A stretch of 25,218 nt of DNA. It comes from Cyclobacteriaceae bacterium (GTDB taxonomy: Bacteria; Bacteroidota; Bacteroidia; Cytophagales; Cyclobacteriaceae). Both the position numbers and the translations under genes were made by a program. Under the pieces are notes generated by a model. It did no database searches. It was not told the DNA's origin and saw only the letters and a list, made by a program, of their open reading frames with translations. Shown here piece after piece: positions 7,168-16,078 of the stretch. The stretch is from NCBI GenBank assembly GCA_021648745.1, contig JAKISE010000041.1, positions 1-25,218 of the forward strand, given 5' to 3'. Each line of letters opens with the position of its first letter. Within the stretch, counting starts at the first letter, position 1.

Positions 7168-7809
7168 ATGAAAAATACCAAAAAAATATTTTTAGTTGAC
7201 GATCATCAAATGTTTTTGGATGGATTAGAGTCGCTTTTAAATGATGTTAAAACAATTACCATTGTAGGAAAAGCTTCCAATGGGAAAGAAGCCCTTGAGT
7301 TAATAGACAAGTCAGTGGATGTTGTTTTGATGGACATTTCTATGCCCGAAATTGATGGAATTGAGTTTAATAGACTGATTAAGCTAAAATACCCAGATAT
7401 AAATACCATTGCTATAAGCATGCACAATGATGCTAAAATTTTAGACAAACTTATAAGAGGCAACATTAATGGCTACCTACTAAAAAATGCTGAAAAAAAT
7501 GAACTCCTAGAAGCGATTAATACCGTTTCTGATGGAGACAATTACTTTTCAGAAGAGGTTAAAAGAACCTATCAAGATAGCCTTTTTAAAAGAGAAAATA
7601 CGCAAGACCAAGCTCCTCAATTAAGTAAAAGGGAGTTAGAAGTGCTTGGAGAAATTATAAATGAGCTTACTACTAAAGAGATTGCTGAAAAACTTTTCAT
7701 AAGTCAGCATACAGTGGAGTCGCATCGTAAAAATATGCTTTCCAAACTTGGAGCAAGAAATACAGCAGGGTTAGTTAAGTATGCTTTGGAAAATAGACTA
7801 AGCAATTAA
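7168..7809 (+). CDS. LuxR/NarL-family response regulator
   Basis: A 213-residue regulator. The N-terminal receiver domain has the acidic pair D11-D12 in FLVDDHQMF and the phospho-acceptor D56 in VLMDISMPEIDG, with a conserved lysine near residue 105 (LLKNA). The C-terminal LuxR-type helix-turn-helix (~150-207) has LSKRELEVLGEI and the recognition-helix motif ISQHTVESHRKNM. It lies 20 bp after the kinase gene and is almost certainly its partner and cotranscribed. Once phosphorylated it should bind DNA as a dimer. The targets cannot be read from the sequence; the divergent LipL32-like promoter is the nearest candidate. It converges on gcvP with only 39 bp between stop codons and no evident terminator. 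Confidence 0.95.
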   Translation: MKNTKKIFLVDDHQMFLDGLESLLNDVKTITIVGKASNGKEALELIDKSVDVVLMDISMPEIDGIEFNRLIKLKYPDINTIAISMHNDAKILDKLIRGNINGYLLKNAEKNELLEAINTVSDGDNYFSEEVKRTYQDSLFKRENTQDQAPQLSKRELEVLGEIINELTTKEIAEKLFISQHTVESHRKNMLSKLGARNTAGLVKYALENRLSN

Positions 7810-7848
7810 CCTATTTTTTGAATTTTTAGCTCCAGCACTCTTATAAAG

Positions 7849-10731
7849 TTACCCATCAGCATAGGCCTCCACTGGCAAGCAGCTACACATTAAGTTTCGA
7901 TCGCCATAGGCATTATCAACCCGAGCTACTGCTGGCCAAAATTTATTGCCTTGCACATAAGGTAATGGATATGCAGCTTTGGTTCGAGAATATCCATGTT
8001 TCCATTCATCTGCAGTAATTTCGGAAGCCGTATGGGGTGCATTCTTTAACACATTATCTATTGCATCCATCTCACCAGATGCCACTTCGTCAATTTCACT
8101 CTTAATACTTAAAAGAGCATCGCAAAAACGATCCATCTCCTCTTTGGTTTCGCTCTCAGTTGGCTCAATCATTAATGTACCTGGTACAGGAAACGAAACC
8201 GTAGGTGCATGGAAACCATAGTCCATCAATCGTTTGGCAACATCTTCTACCTCAATACCATGTGCTTTAAACGCTCTAAAATCCACAATCATTTCGTGGG
8301 CGCATCTATTATTAGCACCACTGTATAAAATAGGGTAAACAGTTGCTAATCTTTCTTTAATATAATTGGCATTTAAAATGGCATATTTTGTGGCTTCTTT
8401 TAGCCCTTCTCCACCCATCATAGCAATGTAGGCATGGCTGACAATAGCTACACTAGCACTTCCCCAAGGTGCGGATGAAATAGAAGTAATTGCTTTATCT
8501 CCTCCAACATTTACTACAGGGCTACCCGGTAAAAAAGGAGCTAATTCACTGGTAACACAAATGGGCCCTACCCCAGGCCCCCCACCTCCATGAGGAATGG
8601 CAAATGTTTTATGAAGATTCAAATGACATACGTCTGCTCCAATATTGCCAGGACTTGTTAAGCCCACTTGTGCATTCATATTGGCTCCATCCATATAAAC
8701 TAATCCTCCATTTTCGTGGATGATATTGCAGATATCAACGATGCTTTCTTCAAATACTCCGTGAGTTGATGGGTAAGTCACCATCAATGCCATCAAGTTT
8801 TCTTTATTTTCTTCTGCTTTCGCTTTTAGATCCGCTACATCAATATTACCATGTTCATCAGAAGCCACAATAATTACTTTAGAGCCAGCCATTACCGCAC
8901 TTGCAGGGTTTGTTCCGTGGGCCGAAGCAGGTATTAGCGTAACATTTCTATTATCATCTCCATTATCTTTATGGTATGCTTTAATAACCATTAACCCAGC
9001 ATACTCGCCTTGAGCTCCACTATTTGGCTGTAAAGAGGTTGCTGCAAAGCCTGTGATTATAGCCAACCAGCTTTCCAATTCTTCTAACATTTGATGATAA
9101 CCTTTTGCTTGATCAAATGGCACAAAGGGGTGAATTTGAGAAACTTTAGGCCAAGTAAGAGGCAACATTTCTGAAGTAGCATTCAGTTTCATAGTACATG
9201 AGCCTAGGCTAATCATGGAATGTGTAAGCGAAACATCTTTGTTTTCTAATCGCTTGATATAACGCAGCATCTCATGCTCAGCTTTATAACTGTTAAAAAC
9301 TGGGTGAGTCATAAAAGCTAACTTTCGTTGATGCGAAGCAGGCATGGCCACCTCAAAATCCGTAGCTTTATTAGTCTCTGGTTTTAGCGATGTAATAGAG
9401 GCTAATACAGCAATAATTATTTCTAGTGTTTCAAAACGAGTGGTTTCATCCAATGATATTCCAATAGTGGTTTCATTAAAATACCTAAAGTTCATCTCTG
9501 CCTCTTCTGCATTTTTCTTTAACTCTGCAATTGAAGCACCTTCTGGTATTATTAATTTTAAGGTGTCAAAATACACCTCGTTCAACTGTGTATAACCTAA
9601 CAACTCTGCCTGACCTGCTAAAAACTGTGCAAGTCCGTGTATGCGGCCTGCAATTTTTTTTAGGCCATCTGGCCCGTGATATACTCCATACATACCTGCA
9701 AGCACTCCAAGCAGCACCTGTGCTGTGCATATATTTGACGTTGCCCGTTCACGTTTAATATGCTGCTCCCTTGTTTGTAAGGCCATTCGATATGCATTAT
9801 TACCATTTGCATCTAACGATGCCCCAATAATTCTGCCTGGTAGTTGACGTTTATACTCTTCGCGTGTTGCTAAAAATGCTGCATGAGGGCCACCATAACC
9901 CATGGGCACACCAAATCGTTGGGAGTTGCCGATGGCAGCATCAACACCCATCTCGCCTGGTGACTTAACAAATACCAAACTCATTAAATCAACTCCCATA
10001 CAAACAAGTACTGAGTTTTCGTGCGCTTTAGCTATAAAGTCCGTGTAATCATTTACTGCACCATTATTATCAGGGTTTTGGATATAAACTCCGTATAAGT
10101 CTTCATCCGAAAAATCTACCTCGTTTAATTTACCAATCACTAAATTAATATCATGAGATTCAGCTCTTGTTTTTAATATGTCTAATGTTTGAGGAAAAAT
10201 ATCTTCTAATACAAAAAAGGTTTTCGCCTTTTTCTTGGCTCCTTTTTGCACAGCTGAAAGCATATACATAGCTTCTGCCGCTGCCGTGCCTTCGTCTAGT
10301 AAAGAAGCATTAGACAAATCCATTCCGGTAAGGTCGGCCACCATGGTTTGAAAATTCATTAACGCTTCCAATCTTCCCTGAGCTATTTCAGCTTGATAAG
10401 GAGTATAGGCTGTGTACCATCCCGGATTTTCTAAAATATTACGCTGAATAACCGGTGGCATTTGAGTATTATAATACCCCATACCAATAAATGAACGATA
10501 CACTTTATTTTGAGCAAAGCAAGCTCTTATGTGATCTATGTATTTTCTTTCTGTTTTGCCCTTGGGTAATTTTAAATCTTCTTTTAGGCGGATATTTGGA
10601 GGAACCGTTTGACTAATTAATTCATCTATGGAACTAACTTTTAATAACGAAAGCATTTCCTTAGTTTGGCTTAAATTTGGCCCGATATGTCGTGTTTTAA
10701 AGGCCTCGGTATAGTGCAAATCTATGTTCAT
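7849..10731 (-). CDS. gcvP: Glycine dehydrogenase (decarboxylating), P-protein
   Basis: A 960-residue, full-length single-chain P-protein of the glycine cleavage system. It decarboxylates glycine with pyridoxal phosphate and passes the aminomethyl group to the lipoyl arm of GcvH. The N-terminal half begins with the typical FKTRHIGP motif. The C-terminal half has the PLP-binding lysine, K708, in NLHKTFAIPHGGGGPG, and the family motif GSCTMKLN. No frameshift or truncation is seen. The gcvH and gcvT genes are not in the window, and nothing resembling a gcv glycine riboswitch is visible in the short leader. A TAGATTTG -7 element lies 32 bp upstream. Confidence 0.97.
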   Translation of the reverse strand: MNIDLHYTEAFKTRHIGPNLSQTKEMLSLLKVSSIDELISQTVPPNIRLKEDLKLPKGKTERKYIDHIRACFAQNKVYRSFIGMGYYNTQMPPVIQRNILENPGWYTAYTPYQAEIAQGRLEALMNFQTMVADLTGMDLSNASLLDEGTAAAEAMYMLSAVQKGAKKKAKTFFVLEDIFPQTLDILKTRAESHDINLVIGKLNEVDFSDEDLYGVYIQNPDNNGAVNDYTDFIAKAHENSVLVCMGVDLMSLVFVKSPGEMGVDAAIGNSQRFGVPMGYGGPHAAFLATREEYKRQLPGRIIGASLDANGNNAYRMALQTREQHIKRERATSNICTAQVLLGVLAGMYGVYHGPDGLKKIAGRIHGLAQFLAGQAELLGYTQLNEVYFDTLKLIIPEGASIAELKKNAEEAEMNFRYFNETTIGISLDETTRFETLEIIIAVLASITSLKPETNKATDFEVAMPASHQRKLAFMTHPVFNSYKAEHEMLRYIKRLENKDVSLTHSMISLGSCTMKLNATSEMLPLTWPKVSQIHPFVPFDQAKGYHQMLEELESWLAIITGFAATSLQPNSGAQGEYAGLMVIKAYHKDNGDDNRNVTLIPASAHGTNPASAVMAGSKVIIVASDEHGNIDVADLKAKAEENKENLMALMVTYPSTHGVFEESIVDICNIIHENGGLVYMDGANMNAQVGLTSPGNIGADVCHLNLHKTFAIPHGGGGPGVGPICVTSELAPFLPGSPVVNVGGDKAITSISSAPWGSASVAIVSHAYIAMMGGEGLKEATKYAILNANYIKERLATVYPILYSGANNRCAHEMIVDFRAFKAHGIEVEDVAKRLMDYGFHAPTVSFPVPGTLMIEPTESETKEEMDRFCDALLSIKSEIDEVASGEMDAIDNVLKNAPHTASEITADEWKHGYSRTKAAYPLPYVQGNKFWPAVARVDNAYGDRNLMCSCLPVEAYADG

Positions 10732-10762
10732 CGGTTAATTATTTTTGAATTCTCTTGGAGTG

Positions 10763-10770
10763 CAAATCTA
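10763..10770 (-). promoter_or_regulatory. -7 promoter element of gcvP
   Basis: The minus strand reads TAGATTTG, a full match to TAnnTTTG, 32 bp upstream of the gcvP ATG. No -33 TTG is evident at the normal spacing. The predicted leader of roughly 25 nt leaves no space for a riboswitch. Confidence 0.5.
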
Positions 10771-10900
10771 TACTTTTACTTAATAATCCGAGTTCCTTTA
10801 GGTTTAAATTATTAGCTTCAAATAGTTAATTTACCGTTTATAATTTACTAACCATCTATTCAAATAAATCTCGTATTTTCGTTAAAAAACACGTTAAAAT

Positions 10901-12415
10901 ATGAAAAAGTTAGGCTATATATTCCTCTTACTTATTGGGGTGTTGGGTGCCCAAGCCCAAGAAGATATTATGCGCAAATATGCAGCTGACATTGATCAGG
11001 CTGAAATGAAAGAGATTCTCACCATTTTATCTTCTGATGCATTGGAAGGAAGGGAAACTGGCGAAAGAGGCCAAAAAATGGCAGCAGCCTTTATTGCTGA
11101 TTATTTTCAGCGGTTAGGGTTACAACCCGTTGTTCCAACGGAAAAGGGAATGAGTTATTATCAAAAGTTTGAGTTAGAAAACAGTAACCCTGGAAGCACT
11201 TATTTAAAAGTAAAGGATGCCTCATTTAAGAATGGGAAAGAAGTGTTGTACTATGGGTCGGCAGACTTATCAGCACCAATCTCTGGGTCGTCCATTTTTG
11301 TAGGGGCAGGTTCAGATGAAGACTTTGCTTCTATTAAATCCGAAGGAAAAATCGTTGTCATAGATGGGTCAGCAAGCTTCTTTCAGCAGTGGAGAGAGCT
11401 TATCAATAAAGGCTATGAAAACGGTGCCTCATTGGTGGTAATTATAGGCAAAGATACAGATGAGGCCTTTGGCAATATAGTATCTCAATACGGGGGATAT
11501 TTTATGGAATCTCGGCTAGGTTTTAAAAAAGAAGACCCCAAAAACAAAGGAGCTTTCTTAGTAGGACCTTCTACCGCTGCCACATTACTAGGGTCTACAC
11601 AAGAAAAAATGAATAAAGCCGTTGCAGATAAAAAACTTTCTAAAATAAAAGGTGGGTCTGTTGAATATCGAACGTCTAGAAATGTGGAAATGGTAGGCAC
11701 AGAAAATGTACTTGGCTTTTTAGAAGGAACAGACAAAAAAGACGAGATCGTAATTATTACCGCTCATTACGACCATATTGGTAAAAATGGAGAAGAAGTT
11801 AATAATGGAGCAGATGACGATGGTTCTGGAACTACAGCTGTTCTAAAAATGGCCAAGGCTTTTGTTAAAGCGAAGGCTGATGGTCATGGCCCTCGTAGGA
11901 GTATCTTATTTATGACGGTGACAGGTGAAGAAAAAGGATTATTGGGCTCTGAATATTATACCAAAAACCCCATCTTTCCATTAGAACAAACAGTAGTTGA
12001 TTTAAACATTGATATGGTGGGTCGTACCGATGAAGCACACGAAGATAATCGTGAGTTTGTGTATTTAGTTGGTTCCGACAAGCTATCAAGTGAACTCCAC
12101 GAGTTAAGTGAAAAAGCAAATGATACATTTACCAAATTATCAATCGACTATACGTATAACGATGAAAATCACCCTGACCGAATCTACTATCGATCGGATC
12201 ATTGGAATTTTGCAAAAAATAACATCCCTGTGATTTTCTATTTTAACGGCACCCATGATGATTACCATAAACCAACCGATACAGTAGATAAAATTGAGTT
12301 TGATTTATTACAGAAAAGAGCCCAGTTAGTATTTTATACTGCTTGGGTAATTTCAAATAGAGATGAAAGACTAGTGGTAGATAAGCCTACTAGTGAGAGT
12401 GTGGGTAATCATTAA
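10901..12415 (+). CDS. Exported M28-family zinc metallopeptidase
   Basis: A 504-residue secreted peptidase, probably an aminopeptidase. Residues 1-19 are a signal peptide ending AQA. A protease-associated-type insert occupies about 120-250. The two-zinc M28 core follows: H289 in AHYDHIG, the acidic cluster D305-D307 in NGADDDGSG, E343/E344 in TGEEKGLLGSEYY, D371 in NIDMVGR and H456 in DDYHKPTDT. All expected metal ligands and the catalytic glutamate are therefore present. It should release N-terminal residues from peptides in the periplasm or outside the cell; substrate preference cannot be told. It is transcribed alone, divergent from gcvP, and converges on the dipeptidase lipoprotein gene, with which it may share peptide scavenging (inference). 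Confidence 0.93.
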   Translation: MKKLGYIFLLLIGVLGAQAQEDIMRKYAADIDQAEMKEILTILSSDALEGRETGERGQKMAAAFIADYFQRLGLQPVVPTEKGMSYYQKFELENSNPGSTYLKVKDASFKNGKEVLYYGSADLSAPISGSSIFVGAGSDEDFASIKSEGKIVVIDGSASFFQQWRELINKGYENGASLVVIIGKDTDEAFGNIVSQYGGYFMESRLGFKKEDPKNKGAFLVGPSTAATLLGSTQEKMNKAVADKKLSKIKGGSVEYRTSRNVEMVGTENVLGFLEGTDKKDEIVIITAHYDHIGKNGEEVNNGADDDGSGTTAVLKMAKAFVKAKADGHGPRRSILFMTVTGEEKGLLGSEYYTKNPIFPLEQTVVDLNIDMVGRTDEAHEDNREFVYLVGSDKLSSELHELSEKANDTFTKLSIDYTYNDENHPDRIYYRSDHWNFAKNNIPVIFYFNGTHDDYHKPTDTVDKIEFDLLQKRAQLVFYTAWVISNRDERLVVDKPTSESVGNH

Positions 12416-12497
12416 AGAGAGGAGAACAATTGTTCTTAAGGCTCCATTAATTAAAGTTGAATAGGGTTAACCATGTAGCAGAGAATTTTTCTATATC

Positions 12498-12550
12498 AAA
12501 AAAATAGTCATTCTGAAATAAATTCGGGGTGACTATTTTATTGATGTTTT
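12498..12550. terminator. Bidirectional terminator between two convergent peptidase genes
   Basis: Arms 12501-12517 and 12523-12539 form a 17-bp stem, including G-U pairs, around a 5-nt loop. It is preceded by an A run and followed by TTTTATTGATGTTTT. The position between convergent genes and the tracts on both sides fit termination in both directions. The rest of 12416-12615 shows nothing else convincing. Confidence 0.75.
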
Positions 12551-12615
12551 GGCGTTAAACGACTTACCCTATAAAATTGGCACTTCGTTTTTTGTAATAA
12601 TTCTTTCAATGCCAA

Positions 12616-13740
12616 TTACTTACCTTTTGCATAATCTTCTACCTGCTGCCAAACCCTAAAGGTGTTTTTATTGCAAATTTTCTCAATATCCTCGGCAGAA
12701 TAGCCTCTTTTTAAAAGCTCATATAACACATTTGGTAATTGAGAAACATCTTTTACATCTTCCGGCAAATCACCAACTCCATCAAAGTCAGACCCAAAAG
12801 CCACGAAATCAATCCCTGCTAGTTCCACCACTCGGTCAATATTATCAGCAATTTGAGAAGCCTTGGTAAAATAGGTAGTGTCTCTTTTTTCTTCCGCAAA
12901 AGCAGGGTCTAAAAAGAACGATCCGAAATTTATATGAATCACTCCTCCATTTTTTGCTAGTGCCTTAATCATATCATCCGACACATTTCGCTCCAAACCC
13001 GGTGTAAAATGTCTGCAACTTGAGTGAGAAGCAATAACTGGCACTTTGGTAACCGCCAGTACATCATAAAAAGCACTATCACTTACGTGCGAAATATCTA
13101 CCATAATGCCTACTCTATTCATTTCAGCTACTACCTCTTCTCCAAAAGGGCTTAGTCCATTCCACAGCCTTATGCTATCATAAGAAGAATCAGAAATATG
13201 ATTAGCCTTGGCGTGTGTTAAGGTAATGTACCGAATACCACGATCGTAGAAATACTTGATATTCTCTAGCTTATGTTCAATAGGAGCCCCATTTTCCATT
13301 CCCATAGGTAAGGAGATCAGCCCTTTGGCAAACTGGGCCTTAATTTGAGCTGGGCTAGTAGCAATAGCAAACTTATCAGGATGCTCTTTGGTAAGGTCTT
13401 CCACCAAATCAATTAAGCTATCGGCTAACATTTTAGCTCCATTATCTTCTTTGCTCGATGGAATATAGATGGACATAATGGGTGCATCCAGCCCCCCTTC
13501 TTTCGCTCTCACATAATCAAAGTGGCCGTTTTCTGTTCTAACAGAAATGTCCTCAGGGTTATTCCACATTCGATAAGGAATATCTACGTGCCCATCAACA
13601 ATAATAAATGTATGAGCTAGGGAGTCTGCCAATTGATGCAACTCAGCATCTGTGAGTTCTTTGTCTTCTTCGGCAGTTTTTTGCTGGCAAGAAAAAGTTC
13701 CGGTTATTGAAATTAGTAAAATGTAGAATAGATGTCGCAT
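12616..13740 (-). CDS. Membrane dipeptidase (peptidase M19), lipoprotein
   Basis: A 374-residue renal-dipeptidase-family zinc hydrolase that cleaves dipeptides, probably at the outer membrane or in the periplasm. The N-terminus is a lipoprotein signal with cysteine C18 in TFSCQQK, followed by an acidic stretch (EEDKE) as in Bacteroidota export signals. The lipobox is not perfect. Metal ligands typical of M19 are visible: H51 and D53 in IVDGHVDIP, E149 in MGMENG, H218 in DISHVSD, H239 in VIASHSSCRH and D318 in FGSDFDGVG. The length and motifs fit an intact enzyme. It diverges from the DUF2520 gene across 78 bp and converges on the M28 peptidase gene. Confidence 0.94.
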   Translation of the reverse strand: MRHLFYILLISITGTFSCQQKTAEEDKELTDAELHQLADSLAHTFIIVDGHVDIPYRMWNNPEDISVRTENGHFDYVRAKEGGLDAPIMSIYIPSSKEDNGAKMLADSLIDLVEDLTKEHPDKFAIATSPAQIKAQFAKGLISLPMGMENGAPIEHKLENIKYFYDRGIRYITLTHAKANHISDSSYDSIRLWNGLSPFGEEVVAEMNRVGIMVDISHVSDSAFYDVLAVTKVPVIASHSSCRHFTPGLERNVSDDMIKALAKNGGVIHINFGSFFLDPAFAEEKRDTTYFTKASQIADNIDRVVELAGIDFVAFGSDFDGVGDLPEDVKDVSQLPNVLYELLKRGYSAEDIEKICNKNTFRVWQQVEDYAKGK

Positions 13741-13818
13741 TTGTATGATATTTACATCAAGATTAATGATTTGGTGTTAGATAAAAAAATGCAATTGATT
13801 GATTAGGTTGTTAAAGCT

Positions 13819-14619
13819 ATGGGTAAGGCATTAAAAATTGATTTTATTGGAGCTGGAAATTTGGCTTGGAACCTCGCTCCTGCCCTCGAAAACGCGGGGT
13901 CTTCAGTCATAAATGTTTACAGCAAAAATCCTGATAACGCTAAAAAACTTGCTGGCAAATTATACGAAGGCCAAGTTAAAACTGATCTTAATTTCTCAGA
14001 AACCGAAGCCGATATAATTTTAATTGCCATTACCGATGATGAAATTGAAGAAGTGGCCAAAGAAGTTGTTTTACCTGAGGACATTTTGATCGCACACACT
14101 TCAGGTTCTATTCCTCTGGCAAAGCTTGGCTACTCGGCTACACCGAATATTGGCGTTTTTTACCCACTTCAAACATTTACTAAAAACCAACAAGCTAATT
14201 TTAAAGAAATTCCTATTTTAATTGAAGGTGAGAATAAAAAAACTACCGATAGACTAGCTCAGCTAGCAAAAACTTTATCGGGTAATGTTTCTGTTATTAC
14301 TTCTACCCAAAGGCAACAATTGCATTTAGCCGCTGTTTTTGCCAATAATTTCACCAATTGGATGCTCACCCAGTCAGAAGAAATAATACAAAATGCTAAG
14401 CTTGACCTTTCAATGCTAAAGCCTCTATTGGAACAATCTATTTCAAACGCCATCCGCTTTGGCCCCAAAAATGTACAAACAGGCCCAGCTAAGCGAGGTG
14501 ATTATGAAGTGCTTGACAAGCAGATGGAGTTATTAACTAATCAGCCTAAAAAGGAAGAGCTATACAAATTAGTTTCTCAGCAAATATTGGATTTCTACCA
14601 AACTCAATCCAATGAATAG
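13819..14619 (+). CDS. Rossmann-like DUF2520 domain protein
   Basis: A 266-residue protein of the Rossmann-like/DUF2520 family. The N-terminal nucleotide-binding fold starts with DFIGAGNLAWNL (glycine motif 11-16) and contains IAITDDEIEEVA and ILIAHTSGS, resembling pyrroline-5-carboxylate reductase or F420-NADP oxidoreductase folds. The C-terminal helical DUF2520 part (~130-255) has LAAVFANNFTNWM and GPAKRGD. A dinucleotide-dependent oxidoreductase is the reasonable guess; substrate and pathway are not known. Its last 8 bp overlap the start of the UbiA-family gene, so the two are cotranslated and may share a pathway (inference). It opens a long plus-strand run. Confidence 0.88.
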   Translation: MGKALKIDFIGAGNLAWNLAPALENAGSSVINVYSKNPDNAKKLAGKLYEGQVKTDLNFSETEADIILIAITDDEIEEVAKEVVLPEDILIAHTSGSIPLAKLGYSATPNIGVFYPLQTFTKNQQANFKEIPILIEGENKKTTDRLAQLAKTLSGNVSVITSTQRQQLHLAAVFANNFTNWMLTQSEEIIQNAKLDLSMLKPLLEQSISNAIRFGPKNVQTGPAKRGDYEVLDKQMELLTNQPKKEELYKLVSQQILDFYQTQSNE

Positions 14620-15451
14620 CTTGTTTCAATTATTAAAACTTATTCGTTTCCCTAACTTAGCCATTATTGCCATTACACAATTTATAGTAGCTCTCTTCTT
14701 AATCGAGCCCACCACATTTGCTGGCATTATTGGCGACTATCAATTATTTATTTTAATTATTTCTACTCTATTTATTGCATCTGCTGGTTATATTATTAAT
14801 GATTATTACGACATAAAAATTGATTATGTAAATAAGCCCGACAGAGTAGTAATTGGTAAGCATATAAAAAGAAGACAGGTACTTATTATTCATTCTATCT
14901 TCAATTTTACAGGAATTGCCTTGGGTGCTTCTATTTCCTGGTGGATAATGGGTGTTAATATACTTGCCGCATTTTTACTTTGGCTCTACTCCAACCAATT
15001 AAAGCGGCTTCCATTATGGGGCAACTTAACCGTTAGTTTTTTAACAGGACTTTCTGTTTTTACAGTGTATTTACATTATTATTCAAATTTAGAATCTATC
15101 CTAATGTATGCCAGTTTTGCCTTTTTCATCTCGCTCATTAGAGAAATAATTAAGGATTTAGAAGATATGGAGGGAGATGAAAAATTTGGCTGCAAAACGC
15201 TACCCATTTCAATAGGAGCTACCCGAACCAAAAAAGTAATTTATGGTATAAATATCCTTTTTGTTATGGTTGTTTTTTACTTAACCAAAAATTGGCAGAT
15301 GTTTTTGCCGTTTTTAATTACGCTAGTAATAATTCTTAGCTTCTTTTGTGCCAAACTATTTTTTGCCGATAAAAAACAAAATTATGCACAGCTTAGTAGC
15401 ATAGCTAAAGTAATTATGGTAATCGGAATTGCAAGTATGACTTTCACCTAA
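14612..15451 (+). CDS. UbiA-family prenyltransferase
   Basis: A 279-residue membrane prenyltransferase with about eight or nine hydrophobic segments. Both Asp-rich magnesium-diphosphate motifs are intact: NDYYDIKID (63-71) and DLEDMEGD (182-189), the latter followed by KFGCKTLPI. Bacteroidota members of this group are commonly annotated geranylgeranylglycerol-phosphate geranylgeranyltransferase-like. The real prenyl donor and acceptor here are unknown, and menaquinone or other quinone synthesis cannot be excluded. It starts 8 bp inside the end of the DUF2520 gene and its stop codon abuts the purN start codon, so all three are probably one transcript. Confidence 0.9.
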   Translation: MNSLFQLLKLIRFPNLAIIAITQFIVALFLIEPTTFAGIIGDYQLFILIISTLFIASAGYIINDYYDIKIDYVNKPDRVVIGKHIKRRQVLIIHSIFNFTGIALGASISWWIMGVNILAAFLLWLYSNQLKRLPLWGNLTVSFLTGLSVFTVYLHYYSNLESILMYASFAFFISLIREIIKDLEDMEGDEKFGCKTLPISIGATRTKKVIYGINILFVMVVFYLTKNWQMFLPFLITLVIILSFFCAKLFFADKKQNYAQLSSIAKVIMVIGIASMTFT

Positions 15452-16033
15452 ATGAAAAAATCTATTATTAATATTGCCATTTTCGCATCGGGTAACGGCA
15501 CAAACGCCCAAGCTATATTGGAATATTTTAAAGGCAATGATGCTGTAAAAATCAACTGTTTATATTCTAATAATAGCAAGGCATACGCGATAACTAGGGC
15601 CAAAAATTTTGAAGTGGAAACACGCTCATTCAGTCGCAAAGAGTTTTATAAAAGTACAGCCATCATCAACCACTTGAATAGCAAACATGTTGATTTAATT
15701 GTGCTTGCTGGTTTTATGTGGCTTATTCCAACTCAGTTGGTCGATAATTTTACCATCTTAAATATTCACCCCGCGCTGTTACCAAAATATGGAGGAAAAG
15801 GAATGTATGGGCATTTTGTGCACGAAGCAGTTATTAAGAATAAAGAAAAGGAATCAGGAATCACCATTCATTATGTAAATAATGAGTACGATAAGGGCAA
15901 CATAATTTATCAAAAAAAATGCGCAGTGTTAGCATCTGATTCTGCTGATGACTTAGCTAACAAAATCCATCGTTTAGAACACAAACACTACCCAGAAACC
16001 ATTTTAATGGTTATTGAAAAATTACTTTCTTAA
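15452..16033 (+). CDS. purN: Phosphoribosylglycinamide formyltransferase
   Basis: A 193-residue GAR transformylase of de novo purine synthesis that uses 10-formyltetrahydrofolate. The phosphate-binding start FASGNGTNAQ is present. The catalytic trio is N104 and H106 in NIHPALLPKYGGKGMYG and D147 in NEYDKGNI. The length is as expected. The ATG follows the ubiA-type stop codon directly (TAA-ATG), implying coupled translation. purH, encoding a later step that uses the same cofactor, begins 45 bp downstream. Confidence 0.95.
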   Translation: MKKSIINIAIFASGNGTNAQAILEYFKGNDAVKINCLYSNNSKAYAITRAKNFEVETRSFSRKEFYKSTAIINHLNSKHVDLIVLAGFMWLIPTQLVDNFTILNIHPALLPKYGGKGMYGHFVHEAVIKNKEKESGITIHYVNNEYDKGNIIYQKKCAVLASDSADDLANKIHRLEHKHYPETILMVIEKLLS

Positions 16034-16059
16034 CCAAGAATTTTAAGGGCCAAATAAAG

Positions 16060-16067
16060 TAGTTTTG
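16060..16067 (+). promoter_or_regulatory. Possible internal -7 element before purH
   Basis: TAGTTTTG fits TAnnTTTG and lies 12 bp before the first purH ATG. No -33 TTG is visible. If used, transcription would start about 5 nt before the ATG at 16079, which favours the second ATG at 16088. Confidence 0.3.
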
Positions 16068-16078
16068 CGGCTTACAAA

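Noticed and set aside
10874..10899. TATTTTCG and a CGTTAAAA direct repeat before the M28 gene as promoter or operator
   Set aside because: The -7 motif has a mismatch at the conserved T, there is no -33 partner, and the repeat is short.
10732..10900. Possible glycine riboswitch upstream of gcvP
   Set aside because: The leader predicted from the -7 element is about 25 nt and no aptamer-like sequence is visible.
12423..12436. 14-bp perfect palindrome AGAACAATTGTTCT after the M28 gene
   Set aside because: It has no loop, no promoter nearby and no second copy; chance is likely in AT-rich DNA.
12575..12617. Inverted repeat AATTGGCA/TGCCAATT at the end of the dipeptidase gene
   Set aside because: The loop is 27 nt and the stop codon falls in the stem; the stronger hairpin at 12501-12539 already explains termination.
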